Of a stretch of DNA of 64,000 bases, positions 18,189-27,186 are shown one piece after another. A program made the position numbers and the translations under genes. Source of the stretch: Acidimicrobiales bacterium (GTDB lineage Bacteria > Actinomycetota > Acidimicrobiia > Acidimicrobiales > Palsa-688); the NCBI GenBank assembly GCA_035533095.1, contig DATLUM010000040.1, positions 62,001 to 126,000 on the forward strand, read 5' to 3'. Under the pieces are notes generated by a model that was given only the letters and a program-made list of their open reading frames with translations, made no database searches and had not been told where the DNA came from. How positions within the stretch are numbered: the first letter of the stretch is position 1; each line of letters begins with the position of its first letter.

Positions 18189-18563
18189 CTAGTTCGCTCC
18201 GTTCGCGTTGGCTTCCGCCGGTGCGCCGTCGGGGCCGGCCGTGGTGGCGGGGGTCGTTGAGACCTTGCCCGCTGCCTTCTCCGGCAGACGGATCACCTTG
18301 TGGCGGATCACTTCGTCTGCGAGTCCGAGCATCCGGTCCACACTGTCGACTGCCGCTGGCTCGGCCTTGGCCTCGACCAGCACGTAGTAGCCCTCGCTGC
18401 GGTGGTGCACTTCGTACGCGAAGCGCCGCTTACCCCAGCGGTCCACCTTGTCCACCGTGCCACCGTTGCTGGTGATGGCCTGGGTGGCTCGGTCGACGAC
18501 TTCCCGGATGGCGTCCTCTTCCAGGCCGGCGTCGAGGATGACCATGACTTCGTAGTGCCGCAT
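18189..18563 (-). CDS. rpsF: 30S ribosomal protein S6
   Basis: 124 residues. MRHYEVMVILDAGLEEDAIREVVDR and RRFAYEVHHRSEGYYVLVEAKAEP are typical of S6. The tail beyond about residue 100 is Ala/Gly/Asn-rich. S6 pairs with S18 on the 30S platform. The ATG at 18563 has AGGTGG upstream. It is the first gene of the rpsF-ssb-rpsR-rplI operon; the 197-nt upstream gap holds GC-rich inverted repeats that could be an S6:S18-responsive leader, but I could not confirm the motif. Confidence 0.97.
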   Translation of the reverse strand: MRHYEVMVILDAGLEEDAIREVVDRATQAITSNGGTVDKVDRWGKRRFAYEVHHRSEGYYVLVEAKAEPAAVDSVDRMLGLADEVIRHKVIRLPEKAAGKVSTTPATTAGPDGAPAEANANGAN

Positions 18564-18760
18564 CGCGGCTCACCACCTCCCTATGGACCCGGCCTTCGGC
18601 TCGGGGCCCCGGACGATCCGGAGCAGGGTCTTGTTGTGAAGACATGGCATGGTACTCGACGCTTGCGATACCGGTCCCGGCAGCCTCCGTGAAACAGCAA
18701 GGCGGCTGCGGGACGACTAAGTGATGGGCGCATCCTCGCGCGGCCATGTGACAATGAGCC

Positions 18761-19348
18761 GTGCCTGCCGACCAGCAACTGCTCGGTGACCCGCCCGAAG
18801 GTTTGGTCCGCGTGCTGCGGCGCGCGGCATGGGCGCTCGTCGCCCTCGGCGTCGTTGCATTCCTGATCGTCGGTGCCAAGCGGCCGGCGAACCCCTACCT
18901 GCTCGCTCCCGACGGCCGCCTTAGCGCGCAGGGGTTGCCGGGCTTCGCGACCGCACGGCTGGCCGTGACCCCCGGCTACGGGCTCCACGCGCCCTCCGGC
19001 GCATGCGTTCTGGTGGCGTCGACGAGCGCGCAGCAGTCCGTCGGTCTGATGGGCCAGACGTCCCTGCACGGCTTCGCCGGCATGGCTTTCCGCTTCTCCC
19101 ACCCGGCCGAGACCAACTTCTACATGAAGGACACGCTGATCCCGCTCACCGTCGCCTGGTTCGGGGCAGACGGGGGTTACCTGGTGTCGGTGGACATGAA
19201 GCCCTGCCCCACGACCCAATCGATATGCCCGACCTACGGGCCGGGGGTCCCGTACCAGCTGGCGCTGGAAGTCCCGCAGGGCAAGCTGGGCTCACTCGGC
19301 ATCGGGCCGGGGTCGGTTCTGCACCTCGGGGGTTCGTGCTCGGCCTGA
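18761..19348 (+). CDS. DUF192 family exported/membrane-anchored protein
   Basis: 195 residues: one N-terminal transmembrane segment (about 22-40, AAWALVALGVVAFLIVGA), then a DUF192 domain with SVGLMGQTSLHGFAGMAFRF, FYMKDTLIPLTVAWF, a Met-x-Pro-Cys segment, YQLALEVPQG and a C-terminal beta strand. DUF192 proteins are small secreted or anchored proteins of unknown biochemical role. It starts at GTG 18761, with GACAAT 5 nt upstream and no Shine-Dalgarno, suggesting a leaderless message. It is divergent from rpsF. Confidence 0.8.
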   Translation: MPADQQLLGDPPEGLVRVLRRAAWALVALGVVAFLIVGAKRPANPYLLAPDGRLSAQGLPGFATARLAVTPGYGLHAPSGACVLVASTSAQQSVGLMGQTSLHGFAGMAFRFSHPAETNFYMKDTLIPLTVAWFGADGGYLVSVDMKPCPTTQSICPTYGPGVPYQLALEVPQGKLGSLGIGPGSVLHLGGSCSA

Positions 19349-19606
19349 CCGTCCGGCCTGGGCCTCGGGGTGCAAGCGGTGCGAGCGCCGCAAGCGCCGC
19401 AAGCGGACAGAGTTCGTTGAGGCAGGTGGGGGACGGTCCAACCCTGTCCCCTTGGGGTACGCCTCAAGTGGAGCAAGTGGACAGAGTCCGCGTCCTCATG
19501 TATCGGTTGCTCCGAACCCTGTCCGCTTGTGACCCCGACCGCCCGCCGGCGCCCCGACCGACCGACCGCCCGCCGGCGCCCCGACCGACCGCCCGCCGGC
19601 GCCCGA
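19349..19606. repeat. Repeat-rich gap between the DUF192 gene and panB
   Basis: No gene. It holds four copies of a 17-nt motif, consensus CAAGYGGACAGRGTTCG, in alternating orientation: + at 19400-19416, - at 19438-19454, + at 19474-19490, - at 19513-19529. A GC-rich tandem repeat follows, with three copies of CGACCGCCCGCCGGCGCC starting at 19536, 19563 and 19586 (periods 27 and 23 nt, differing by one ACCG). The alternating copies can fold as two hairpins, giving a terminator-like or REP-like unit between convergent genes. Confidence 0.75.
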
Positions 19607-20467
19607 TCAGTAAAGCGAGATGACCGGCGCCAGCTCCGCCGCGACCTCGCCGGCGAGGCCGCCGCCAAGATGGTAGGTCTCCGCATCCGACGGGAACCGG
19701 CCGCTGCGCACGTCCTCGGCCCACTCGCGCAAGCCGGCGACGGCATCGGACTTCAAGGACGCGTAGCGGCGGACGAACTTCGGCGCCGGCCGGTCGTCCA
19801 GGCCGAGAACGTCGTGGAACACCAGGACCTGACCGTCGCAGTGGATGCCGGCGCCGATGCCGATCGTGGGGATCGAGAGCGAGTCGGTGATCAACTGGGC
19901 GACGACGTCCGGGATCCCCTCCAGCACCACGGCGAAGCACCCGGCGTCCTCGAGAGCGCGCGCATCTTGTACCAGCATGCGGGCAGCGTCGAGGTCCTTC
20001 CCCTGCACCCTGAAGCCGCCCATCGCGTGGAACGACTGCGGCGTCAGCCCGAGATGGCCCATCACCGGGATCTCCGCGTCGATGATCGCCGAGATCACGG
20101 GCGCCCTCTTGGCGCCGCCTTCGAGCTTCACCGCCTGGGCGCCGGCGCGCACCAGGGACGCAGCGTTGACGACCGCTTCGCCGACAGTTGTGTGGTAGCT
20201 CATCCACGGCATGTCCGCCACGACCATGGGCGCCGGCCGCGCGCGGGACACGGCGGCGACGTGGTGCGCCATGTCATCAACCGTCACCTGCAGGGTGTCC
20301 TCGTAGCCGAGCACCACCATGGCGACCGAGTCACCGACGAGGATCAGATCGACACCCGCGGCGTCGGCCACCCGCGCCGAGGGGGCGTCGTAGGCGGTCA
20401 CCATCACGAGCGGGTCACCGCTTCCCTTCCGCGCGCGAACAGAAGGCGCGGTGTGCGTAGGGGCCAT
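19607..20467 (-). CDS. panB: 3-methyl-2-oxobutanoate hydroxymethyltransferase
   Basis: 286 residues. Landmarks are VMVTAYDAPSARVADAAGVDLILVGDS, the metal-binding region VADMPWMSYH, VKLEGG, GHLGLTPQS and IGIGAGIHCDGQVLV. PanB transfers a hydroxymethyl group from 5,10-methylene-tetrahydrofolate to 2-oxoisovalerate, the first step of pantothenate/CoA synthesis. The ATG at 20467 has a near-perfect AGGAGG 7 nt upstream. No other pan gene is adjacent. Confidence 0.96.
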   Translation of the reverse strand: MAPTHTAPSVRARKGSGDPLVMVTAYDAPSARVADAAGVDLILVGDSVAMVVLGYEDTLQVTVDDMAHHVAAVSRARPAPMVVADMPWMSYHTTVGEAVVNAASLVRAGAQAVKLEGGAKRAPVISAIIDAEIPVMGHLGLTPQSFHAMGGFRVQGKDLDAARMLVQDARALEDAGCFAVVLEGIPDVVAQLITDSLSIPTIGIGAGIHCDGQVLVFHDVLGLDDRPAPKFVRRYASLKSDAVAGLREWAEDVRSGRFPSDAETYHLGGGLAGEVAAELAPVISLY

Positions 20468-20537
20468 AGAGCTACCTCCTTTTCCGTCCAGCGCCTCGCG
20501 GCTGCCGGCGGGTTCTCGTCCCGAGACCTCTCCAACT

Positions 20538-22688
20538 CTATCCGCCGGACGGCGCGGTGGTACTGGTCGTGGGTTGCGTCGTAGGCGGTGAAGTCGTAGG
20601 CGGTGATGTCGTCGGAGGCGACGTAGTGGGTGGAGGCGGAGAGGTGCTCGGTGTGGGCGGGTTGGTCACGCTCGGCGCGGACGTGGTCGAGGTCTGCGAC
20701 CCGGGCCCGGACGACACGGGGGGTGCGGTCTCACCCGGATACAACAACGACGACGCCGACGGCGGCGTGAGCATCTTCCCGGTAAGGGCCGGCGCTGCCG
20801 GGAACGGCCCCCCGTACTTCGGCATGGAGGTCAGGAGGGACTTCATGTAGTCGTGCCACAACCCGGCCGGGATGGTGCCGCCCTGCACGTACCCCATTGG
20901 CTTGTCGCCGCTGGCGTAGCCCATCCAGACCGCGGTGGTGAGCTTCGGCGTGTACCCGATGAACCAGGCGTCGGCCGAGTTCTCCGTCGTCCCGGTCTTC
21001 CCCGCTACCGGGAACGGGAGGTGACCTGCCGCGACGCCCGTACCCCGCTGCACCACCTGCTGCAACACGTAGTCCATCTGCGCCGCCTGCGCGGGGGTCA
21101 GCACCACGCTGCTCTGCGGCTGGACCGGCAACGGCAACGACTTCCCCCCAGCCGTAGTCACCCTCGTCACCAACAGAGGCCGGTGGTACACACCCCCGTC
21201 AGCGAACGTCGCGTACGCGGACGCCATCTCGAGTGGCGACACGTCGGCGGTCCCGAGGACCTGGGACGGGTACGCGCCGGCCATCTCCTTGGGACTGATC
21301 CCGAGCGCCTCGGCCATCGAGTCGAGTTTGTCGGCGCCGATCTTCATGACCACCTGCGCGTACACGGTGTTGATCGAGTGCACGGTGGCGTCCACGAGGG
21401 TCAGGGTCGGCGCCGGCGTCTCGCCTTCGAAGTTCGTCACCTTCCAGGGGGTCCCGTTGGCGTTGCCGTGAGGCACGATGTACTGCGGTGGCGCCGGGAA
21501 GACCGAGTTGGCGGAGTAGCCCTCCCGCAGGACCTCGGCGAGCATGAAGGCCTTGAAGGTGGAACCCGCCTGGCGGCCGCTGCCGCCCCCTGCGGCGCCC
21601 AACGCCAGGTTGACCGTCGACGTGCCGTAGTCCTGGCCTCCCACGAGCGCCTTCACGGCCCCCGTGTCGTCGACGGACACCAGCGCGCCGGACGGTGTCC
21701 CCTTTGCGGGGCTGAGCGGGCTGCCCTTTCCGTAGACGGCGTCGTACGCCTGGGCCTGCATCGCCGGGTCGAGCGTGGTTGTGACCCGCAGACCTCCCCC
21801 GTCGACCAGCGCGCGACCGTACTTCTGGTACAGCTCTTGTCGGACGGCGGCGATGAAGTAGGCCTCACCGGTCGGGTCGGCAGTTCCGGCACTCGTCGAG
21901 GCGGTCGGCCGGATCACGTACGACGAGAACGGCATCGCCTTCACCGCACCCGCCTGCTGGCTCGTGATCTTGTGATCGCGGACCATCGCGTTCAACGTGT
22001 CGTCCTGGTTCTGCCTGGCCAGCGTCGGGCTGTGCGCGGGGTCGGCCGCCTCGGGTTCGCGGATCAGCCCCGCCAGCAAGGAAGCCTCGGGCAGTCCCAG
22101 TTGATGGACGGGCTTGCCGAAGTAGGCCATCGACGCGGCCTCGACGCCATAGGCGCCGCGTCCCCAGTAGATGGTGTTCAGGTAGTTCTGCAGGATCTGC
22201 TTCTTCGACTCGCTCCTGGACAGACGGATAGCCAGCAGTGCTTCCTCGATCTTGCGGGTCACCGTCCGCTTCGAGTTGAGGTAGGCCTGCTTCACGTACT
22301 GCTGCGTGATGGTCGAGGCGCCCTGGAGGTGCCCTCCCGTGACGTCGGCGACCCCGGCCCGCAGGATGCTGATGGGGTTGAGGGCGCCCTCCGTGAAGAA
22401 GTGCCGGTCCTCGGTCGACACCACCGCGTTGACGACGACCGGTGGGACCTGCTTCAGGGTCACGTTGATCCGGTTCTGTTGGGAAAAAGACGCGATGACG
22501 TGAGTGCCGGACGCGTCGTAGATGAGGGTCGTCTGCTTGAGGGGTTTGGGGGCCGGCAGCTTCAGGTGCGAGAACATGTAGAGCCCGGTGGCGATGATTG
22601 CGAAGAAGAGCAGCGCAACGCCGAACAGCCACCTCCGCCACCTCCAGATCCGGCCGTGGGAGGGCTCGTCGTGAGCGCGGCGGCTCAC
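20538..22688 (-). CDS. Class A penicillin-binding protein (transglycosylase/transpeptidase)
   Basis: 716 residues from the preferred GTG 22688, which has GGAAGGA just upstream; a TTG start at 22727 would add 13. One N-terminal transmembrane segment (WLFGVALLFFAIIATGLYMF) is followed by the GT51 glycosyltransferase (EDRHFFTEGALNP, GASTITQQ) and a transpeptidase with STFK, SIN and KTGTT motifs. The C-terminus is a low-complexity Thr/Pro/Ser tail (repeats of TTSPP), probably a wall-spanning region. It polymerises and cross-links peptidoglycan. The DUF5318 gene upstream mirrors the ponA1 locus of mycobacteria (recall). Confidence 0.93.
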   Translation of the reverse strand: MSRRAHDEPSHGRIWRWRRWLFGVALLFFAIIATGLYMFSHLKLPAPKPLKQTTLIYDASGTHVIASFSQQNRINVTLKQVPPVVVNAVVSTEDRHFFTEGALNPISILRAGVADVTGGHLQGASTITQQYVKQAYLNSKRTVTRKIEEALLAIRLSRSESKKQILQNYLNTIYWGRGAYGVEAASMAYFGKPVHQLGLPEASLLAGLIREPEAADPAHSPTLARQNQDDTLNAMVRDHKITSQQAGAVKAMPFSSYVIRPTASTSAGTADPTGEAYFIAAVRQELYQKYGRALVDGGGLRVTTTLDPAMQAQAYDAVYGKGSPLSPAKGTPSGALVSVDDTGAVKALVGGQDYGTSTVNLALGAAGGGSGRQAGSTFKAFMLAEVLREGYSANSVFPAPPQYIVPHGNANGTPWKVTNFEGETPAPTLTLVDATVHSINTVYAQVVMKIGADKLDSMAEALGISPKEMAGAYPSQVLGTADVSPLEMASAYATFADGGVYHRPLLVTRVTTAGGKSLPLPVQPQSSVVLTPAQAAQMDYVLQQVVQRGTGVAAGHLPFPVAGKTGTTENSADAWFIGYTPKLTTAVWMGYASGDKPMGYVQGGTIPAGLWHDYMKSLLTSMPKYGGPFPAAPALTGKMLTPPSASSLLYPGETAPPVSSGPGSQTSTTSAPSVTNPPTPSTSPPPPTTSPPTTSPPTTSPPTTQPTTSTTAPSGG

Positions 22689-22727
22689 CGGTCCTTCCCG
22701 CGTTAGCACGGGAGGGCTCTTACCCAA

Positions 22728-23144
22728 TCAGCGGCGGGAAGTGACGGCGAAGCTGCGCGCGAGGTGGTTCCACGCGCAAAGAGGGCAAACCTCGACGACG
22801 TAGCAGGCGAGGTCCCGGGCTGTCCGGGAGAGCCTCGACAGCTCTTTGTTGGAGGTGACGCACGTGCCCGACGGGGGAAGCCTCGGCCCGAAGACGTAGG
22901 ACACGAACCGGAGCTTGGCGTCCTCGCAGATGGGGCAGTCGTCGTTGCTCTCCTCGCCGACATTGATGGCCGCCCGGAGCAGCTCGGGGTGCGCGTCGCA
23001 GACGTCGAGGCGGGAGAGCCTGCCCTTGCGGTACTCCTTCACGACGGCGTTGCGAGCCAGGGTGTAGTCGACCTCCCCGGCCAGTCGCGAGCCCGCGCCG
23101 GCGGCCCGCAGCATGTCCGGGCGAGCGCTCATCATCCCAGGCAC
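22728..23144 (-). CDS. DUF5318 family protein
   Basis: 138 residues. DYTLARNAVVKEYRKGRLSRLDVCDAHPELLRAA and two Cys-x-x-Cys pairs (CPICED about residue 73, CPLCAW about 122) are the features of DUF5318, a small actinobacterial family with a probable zinc ribbon. The function is unknown. It lies immediately upstream of the class A PBP, as in mycobacteria. Several Met codons near the N-terminus leave the exact start open. Confidence 0.75.
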   Translation of the reverse strand: MPGMMSARPDMLRAAGAGSRLAGEVDYTLARNAVVKEYRKGRLSRLDVCDAHPELLRAAINVGEESNDDCPICEDAKLRFVSYVFGPRLPPSGTCVTSNKELSRLSRTARDLACYVVEVCPLCAWNHLARSFAVTSRR

Positions 23145-23198
23145 CCTACCGTTCGCGGCGTCCGGCGGCGGGACTCCCTGTACACCTATCTACCGCCG

Positions 23199-23217
23199 AT
23201 ATATCGGAACGATACAT
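23199..23217. promoter_or_regulatory. Inverted repeat, probable PadR operator
   Basis: TATCG-GAA-CGATA is a perfect inverted repeat (23202-23214), extending with one mismatch to ATATATCG-GAA-CGATACAT. It overlaps where a -35 element would lie for the TATAGT -10 box at 23226-23231, so binding should repress padR-ino1. PadR proteins commonly autoregulate through AT-rich inverted repeats of this size. Confidence 0.6.
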
Positions 23218-23225
23218 CGAGCTGC

Positions 23226-23231
23226 TATAGT
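23226..23231 (+). promoter_or_regulatory. -10 box TATAGT of padR, leaderless start
   Basis: TATAGT ends 7 nt before the padR GTG at 23239. Transcription would therefore begin at the start codon. No Shine-Dalgarno is present. Confidence 0.55.
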
Positions 23232-23238
23232 TACCGTC

Positions 23239-23904
23239 GTGCTGGAACTAGCGATCCTCGGGCTGCTGAAGGAGCAGGAGCTCCACGGCTACGAGCTGAA
23301 GAAGCGCCTGTCGGAGACGCTCGGGTTCGCCAGCGGGGTGTCGTTTGGGTCGCTGTATCCGGCACTCGCCCGACTCGAAGCAGCGGGGGCCGTCAAGGCG
23401 GTGGACGCGCTGGCGTCGCCGGCGGCGCCGATCCCCCTCACGGGATCGCTCGGCGGGGAGCTGGCGGTGTTCCGGGCGCGCAAGGCCGGGTCGCGCGGCA
23501 GCCGGGGCAAGAAGGTCTACGGCATCACCGAGCGCGGCGAGGCGCTGTTCGAGGAACTGCTCGCCACCGAGACCCAATCGAGCGACGACGAGCGCGTGTT
23601 CAACCTTCGGCTCGCCTTCGCCCGCTACCTGCCGCCCGACGCGCGCTTGGGGATGCTCGAGCGCCGGCGGGCCCATCTACTCGAGCGCCTCGTCCAAGTG
23701 CGCGCTCGCGTCAAGGCCCTCCGTGAGGGCGACCGCTACTCGCGCAGCCTCGTCGAGCACGACCGCGACTCGGCCGAGCGCGATTTGACCTGGATCGAAC
23801 AACTGATCGCCAACGAGAGGGCCGCCTCGTTCTCTCGTGGAGAGGCGGTCGGTGCCGCGCCGGTCCCGTCTTTTTCCAAGAACCAGGAGGACAACAACCA
23901 ATGA
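23239..23904 (+). CDS. PadR family transcriptional regulator
   Basis: 221 residues from GTG 23239; the open frame continues upstream to 23113, but the PadR domain begins exactly here ([23 protein letters not shown]). The winged helix continues with [15 protein letters not shown] and [16 protein letters not shown]; a 37-residue insertion between them ([12 protein letters not shown]...) lengthens the wing. A C-terminal helical dimerisation region ([23 protein letters not shown]) follows. The stop overlaps the ino1 ATG (ATGA), so the regulator is co-transcribed with inositol-phosphate synthase, as in mycobacteria. An inverted repeat over its promoter suggests autoregulation. Confidence 0.9.
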   Translation: MLELAILGLLKEQELHGYELKKRLSETLGFASGVSFGSLYPALARLEAAGAVKAVDALASPAAPIPLTGSLGGELAVFRARKAGSRGSRGKKVYGITERGEALFEELLATETQSSDDERVFNLRLAFARYLPPDARLGMLERRRAHLLERLVQVRARVKALREGDRYSRSLVEHDRDSAERDLTWIEQLIANERAASFSRGEAVGAAPVPSFSKNQEDNNQ

Positions 23905-24977
23905 GCAACAAGATCCGGGTCGCCATCGCCGGTGTCGGCAACTGCGCAAGCTCGCTCGTGCAGGGCATCGAGTACTACCGGGACGCCGATCCCACCGACA
24001 CGGTCCCCGGTCTCATGCACGTGACCCTGGGCGGCTACCACGTGCGCGACGTCGAGTTCGTGGCGGCGTTCGACGTCGACGCGGCGAAGGTCGGGCTCGA
24101 TCTTGGCAAGGCCATCTTCTCCGGGCAGAACAACACCATCCGTTTCGCAGCGGTCGGCGACCTCGGCATCACCGTCCAGCGCGGCCCGACGTTCGACGGC
24201 CTCGGCAAGTACTACCGCCAGACGATCGAGGAGTCTCCTGTCGAGCCCGTGGACGTGGCGTCGGTACTTCGCGAGAGCAAGGCTGATGTGCTCGTCTCGT
24301 ACCTGCCCGTCGGGTCGGAAGAGGCACAGAAGCACTACGCCACCGCCTGCCTCGAGGCGAAGGTGGCCTTCGTCAACGCGATCCCCGTGTTCATCGCGAG
24401 CGACCCCGAGTGGGCCGCGAAGTTCGCGAACGCGGGTGTGCCGATCGTCGGCGACGACATCAAGAGCCAGGTCGGCGCCACCATCGTTCATCGCATCCTC
24501 GCCCGCCTGTTCGAGGACAGGGGTCTGGTGCTCGACCGGACGTACCAGCTCAACGTCGGCGGCAACATGGACTTCAAGAACATGCTCGAGCGGGAGCGTC
24601 TCGAGTCCAAGAAGATCTCCAAGACCCAGTCGGTCACCAGCCAGCTGGACAACGGCATCGAGGCGGACGACGTCCACATCGGCCCTTCCGATCACGTCGC
24701 CTGGCTGGACGACCGCAAGTGGGCCTACATCCGCCTGGAGGGCCGCAACTTCGGCGACGTGCCGTTGAACGTCGAGCTGAAGCTCGAGGTCTGGGACTCG
24801 CCCAACTCGGCCGGCGTGATCATCGACGCGCTTCGCTGCGCCAAGATCGCCTCCGACCGCGGCATCGGCGGCGCGTTGCTCGGCCCCTCCGCGTACTTCA
24901 TGAAGTCGCCCCCGGTGCAGTACCACGACGACGTCGCGCACCGGATGGTGGAGGAGTTCGCTGCCGGCGAGTCGTAG
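23901..24977 (+). CDS. ino1: Inositol-3-phosphate synthase
   Basis: 358 residues, the length of the compact actinobacterial/archaeal type. The N-terminal NAD-binding [18 protein letters not shown] and the C-terminal [19 protein letters not shown] are characteristic, with the conserved [13 protein letters not shown] in the catalytic domain. It converts glucose-6-phosphate to 1L-myo-inositol-1-phosphate, the entry point to phosphatidylinositol and mycothiol. It is translationally coupled to padR (ATGA) and presumably controlled by it. Confidence 0.95.
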   Translation: MSNKIRVAIAGVGNCASSLVQGIEYYRDADPTDTVPGLMHVTLGGYHVRDVEFVAAFDVDAAKVGLDLGKAIFSGQNNTIRFAAVGDLGITVQRGPTFDGLGKYYRQTIEESPVEPVDVASVLRESKADVLVSYLPVGSEEAQKHYATACLEAKVAFVNAIPVFIASDPEWAAKFANAGVPIVGDDIKSQVGATIVHRILARLFEDRGLVLDRTYQLNVGGNMDFKNMLERERLESKKISKTQSVTSQLDNGIEADDVHIGPSDHVAWLDDRKWAYIRLEGRNFGDVPLNVELKLEVWDSPNSAGVIIDALRCAKIASDRGIGGALLGPSAYFMKSPPVQYHDDVAHRMVEEFAAGES

Positions 24978-25002
24978 ATCACCCGACGAGTCGTAGACCA
25001 CC

Positions 25003-25008
25003 TAGAGT
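25003..25008 (+). promoter_or_regulatory. -10-like TAGAGT before the methyltransferase
   Basis: TAGAGT ends 8 nt before GTG 25017; there is no Shine-Dalgarno between them, consistent with a leaderless message separate from ino1. Confidence 0.35.
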
Positions 25009-25016
25009 CCGCGGCT

Positions 25017-25736
25017 GTGAGTGAGATCGCAGCCGCATGGGACCGCGGCGCCGCCTCCTACCAGGCGGCCGCCGCGCTTCCGACAGACGTCGCCCACTAC
25101 GGGCCCGGGTTGCCCACCGAGGCCGACCTGCGCCTGCTCGGCGACCTCAAGGGCAAGCGCGTCCTCGAACTCGGGTGCGGCGGCGCGCAAACGTCGATCG
25201 CGTTCGCGAAGCACGGAGCCACCGCGATCGGCGTCGACTTCTCCGCCGCGCAGCTCGAATACGCCAGGGCTTTGTGCGAGGCGGAGGAGGTGCGCGTCGA
25301 GCTCCGCCATGGCGACATGGCCGACCTCGCCTTCCTGCGTGCCGACACGATCGACCTCGTGTTCTCGGCGTTCGCCTTCGGGTACGTCGAGGATCTCAAC
25401 CGGGTGTTCCGTCAGGTGCACCGGGTGTTGAAGGTCGGCTCGCCGCTGGTGTTCTCGTTGCCGCACCCTGCGGCGCGCTTGGTCGCCGGCGCCGGCTCCG
25501 GCGTGGTCGGACCGGGACCGCGCTCGTACTTCGACACCCGCCCCTACGAGTCCACGTTCGGCGGTGTGCGCTCGCCGGCGTACCACCACACCTTCGCCGA
25601 TCTCTACATGGGCCTCCACCGCTCCAGCTACCGGGTCGACCTGGTGCTCGAACCCGAGCCGGTCGTCGCCGGCGCCGGTGGGGTGGCGCTGGTGCCGCCG
25701 GCGCTGATCATCCGCGCCCGCAAGGAGGGCAACTAG
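25017..25736 (+). CDS. SAM-dependent class I methyltransferase
   Basis: 239 residues. The Rossmann SAM-binding motif I is VLELGCGGAQTSIAFA (about 51-66), motif II is IGVDFSAAQLEYARAL and motif IV is IDLVFSAFAFGYV. It resembles UbiE/Methyltransf_11 proteins. The substrate is unknown. It starts at GTG 25017, just behind a -10-like box; no partner gene nearby indicates a pathway. Confidence 0.8.
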   Translation: MSEIAAAWDRGAASYQAAAALPTDVAHYGPGLPTEADLRLLGDLKGKRVLELGCGGAQTSIAFAKHGATAIGVDFSAAQLEYARALCEAEEVRVELRHGDMADLAFLRADTIDLVFSAFAFGYVEDLNRVFRQVHRVLKVGSPLVFSLPHPAARLVAGAGSGVVGPGPRSYFDTRPYESTFGGVRSPAYHHTFADLYMGLHRSSYRVDLVLEPEPVVAGAGGVALVPPALIIRARKEGN

Positions 25737-25791
25737 CCGCCCGACGGAACCCCACGGGTGCTGCTTCGACCTACCGGTACGCTGGCTCGCC

Positions 25792-27186
25792 GTGATCCCG
25801 GACAGGCTGCAGCCGCTCGTCGATGAGACCCGTGAGATCGCGGCGCGCTTCGATGGCGCCGGTCACCGGCTCTACCTGGTCGGCGGGATCGTCCGTGACG
25901 CCGTTCTCGGCAGGTTGCACGACGGCGGTGACCTGGATTTCACGACCGACGCTCGTCCCGAGGAAACCGAGGCGGTAGTCGCAGGCTGGGCCGACGCCGT
26001 GTGGACCCAAGGGAAGCGCTTCGGCACGATCGGCTTGCGGGCGGGTGGCCGCAACATGGAGATCACGACCCACCGGGCCGAGGCATACAGCAGCGACAGC
26101 CGAAAACCTTCGGTCGTGTTCGCCGATGCCGTCGAGGCGGACCTTTCACGGCGCGATTTCACCGTCAACGCCATGGCCCTGTCCCTGCCCGACCTCAAGC
26201 TGATCGACCCGTTCGACGGGGTCCGGGACCTCGCCTCCGGCCGTCTCCGCACGCCTCTGTCACCCGAGGAGTCCTTCACGGACGACCCGCTGCGGATGCT
26301 TCGCGCCGCGAGGTTCATCGCCGGTTACGGATTGGCCCCGGACCCGGCGCTGGTCGAAGCGGTCATCACGATGCGTTCGAGGCTGGACATCGTCTCCGAC
26401 GAACGGGTCCGAGACGAGCTAGACAAGCTCATGGTCGTCGAGAAACCCGGCGAGGGCCTGTGGTTCTTGGTGCACACCGGCCTGGCCGAGGAATTCCTAC
26501 CGGAACTGCCTTCGCTTGCACTCGAACAGGACCCCATCCACCGCCACAAGGATGTCCTCGCTCACACCATCGCGGTCGTGGACAACACCTCACCCGACCG
26601 ACTTCTGCGTCTGGCGGCGCTGTTCCACGATGTGGGCAAGCCGAAGACCCGGTCTTTTGGTCCCAGGGGAACCGTCACCTTCCACCACCACGAGGTCGTC
26701 GGAGCGCGCATGACACGCGACCGGATGAGGGTGTTGCGGTATTCGGCCGAGGACGTCGAGACGGTGACCCGCCTCGTCGAACTGCACCTGCGATTCCATA
26801 CCTACCGCATGGGGTGGACCGACAGCGCGGTGAGACGCTACGTGCGCGACGCCGGCCCGCTGCTCGATCAGCTCAACGAGCTCACTCGCTGCGACTGCAC
26901 CACCCGCAACCCGGTCAAGGCGAAGGCGCTGGCACGGCGCATGGACGAGCTCGAGGAGCGCATCGCGGTGCTACGGACCCAAGAGGAGCTGAAGGCGATC
27001 CGGCCCGACCTCGACGGCAACGCGGTCATGGCGCGCCTTGGCATCCGGCCAGGCCCGGAAGTCGGTGAGGCCCTGGGGTTCTTGCTCGAGCTCCGGCTGG
27101 AAGAAGGGCCGCTCGGCGAGGAGGAGGCGGGGCGCCGGCTCGACGCCTGGTGGGCGCAGCGCCAGAGCGGCGCCGGCGCTACATAG
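25792..27186 (+). CDS. CCA tRNA nucleotidyltransferase with HD domain
   Basis: 464 residues. The nucleotidyltransferase head has LVGGIVRDAVLGR and GDLDFTTDA (metal-binding D-x-D) and the neck has RRDFTVNAMAL. FTDDPLRMLRAARFIAGYGL follows, then an HD domain (ALFHDVGKPKTRSF) and a C-terminal helical region. It adds or repairs the CCA end of tRNAs; in mycobacteria this gene (annotated pcnA, Rv3907c by recall) sits in the same origin-flanking block. It starts at GTG 25792, with TACGCT 8 nt upstream and no Shine-Dalgarno. Its end overlaps convergent pilT by 8 nt. Confidence 0.94.
   Translation: MIPDRLQPLVDETREIAARFDGAGHRLYLVGGIVRDAVLGRLHDGGDLDFTTDARPEETEAVVAGWADAVWTQGKRFGTIGLRAGGRNMEITTHRAEAYSSDSRKPSVVFADAVEADLSRRDFTVNAMALSLPDLKLIDPFDGVRDLASGRLRTPLSPEESFTDDPLRMLRAARFIAGYGLAPDPALVEAVITMRSRLDIVSDERVRDELDKLMVVEKPGEGLWFLVHTGLAEEFLPELPSLALEQDPIHRHKDVLAHTIAVVDNTSPDRLLRLAALFHDVGKPKTRSFGPRGTVTFHHHEVVGARMTRDRMRVLRYSAEDVETVTRLVELHLRFHTYRMGWTDSAVRRYVRDAGPLLDQLNELTRCDCTTRNPVKAKALARRMDELEERIAVLRTQEELKAIRPDLDGNAVMARLGIRPGPEVGEALGFLLELRLEEGPLGEEEAGRRLDAWWAQRQSGAGAT

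Noticed and set aside
19536-19603. Possible CRISPR-like repeats
   Set aside because: The units are nearly contiguous, with 5-9 nt between cores and no spacers of constant length; this is a simple tandem repeat.
20853-22706. A 617-residue + strand frame opposite the class A PBP
   Set aside because: Its composition is typical of antisense shadows and the opposite strand has all PBP motifs.
23113-23238. PadR start at 23113
   Set aside because: The extension crosses the operator and -10 box and overlaps the divergent DUF5318 start; the PadR domain begins at GTG 23239.
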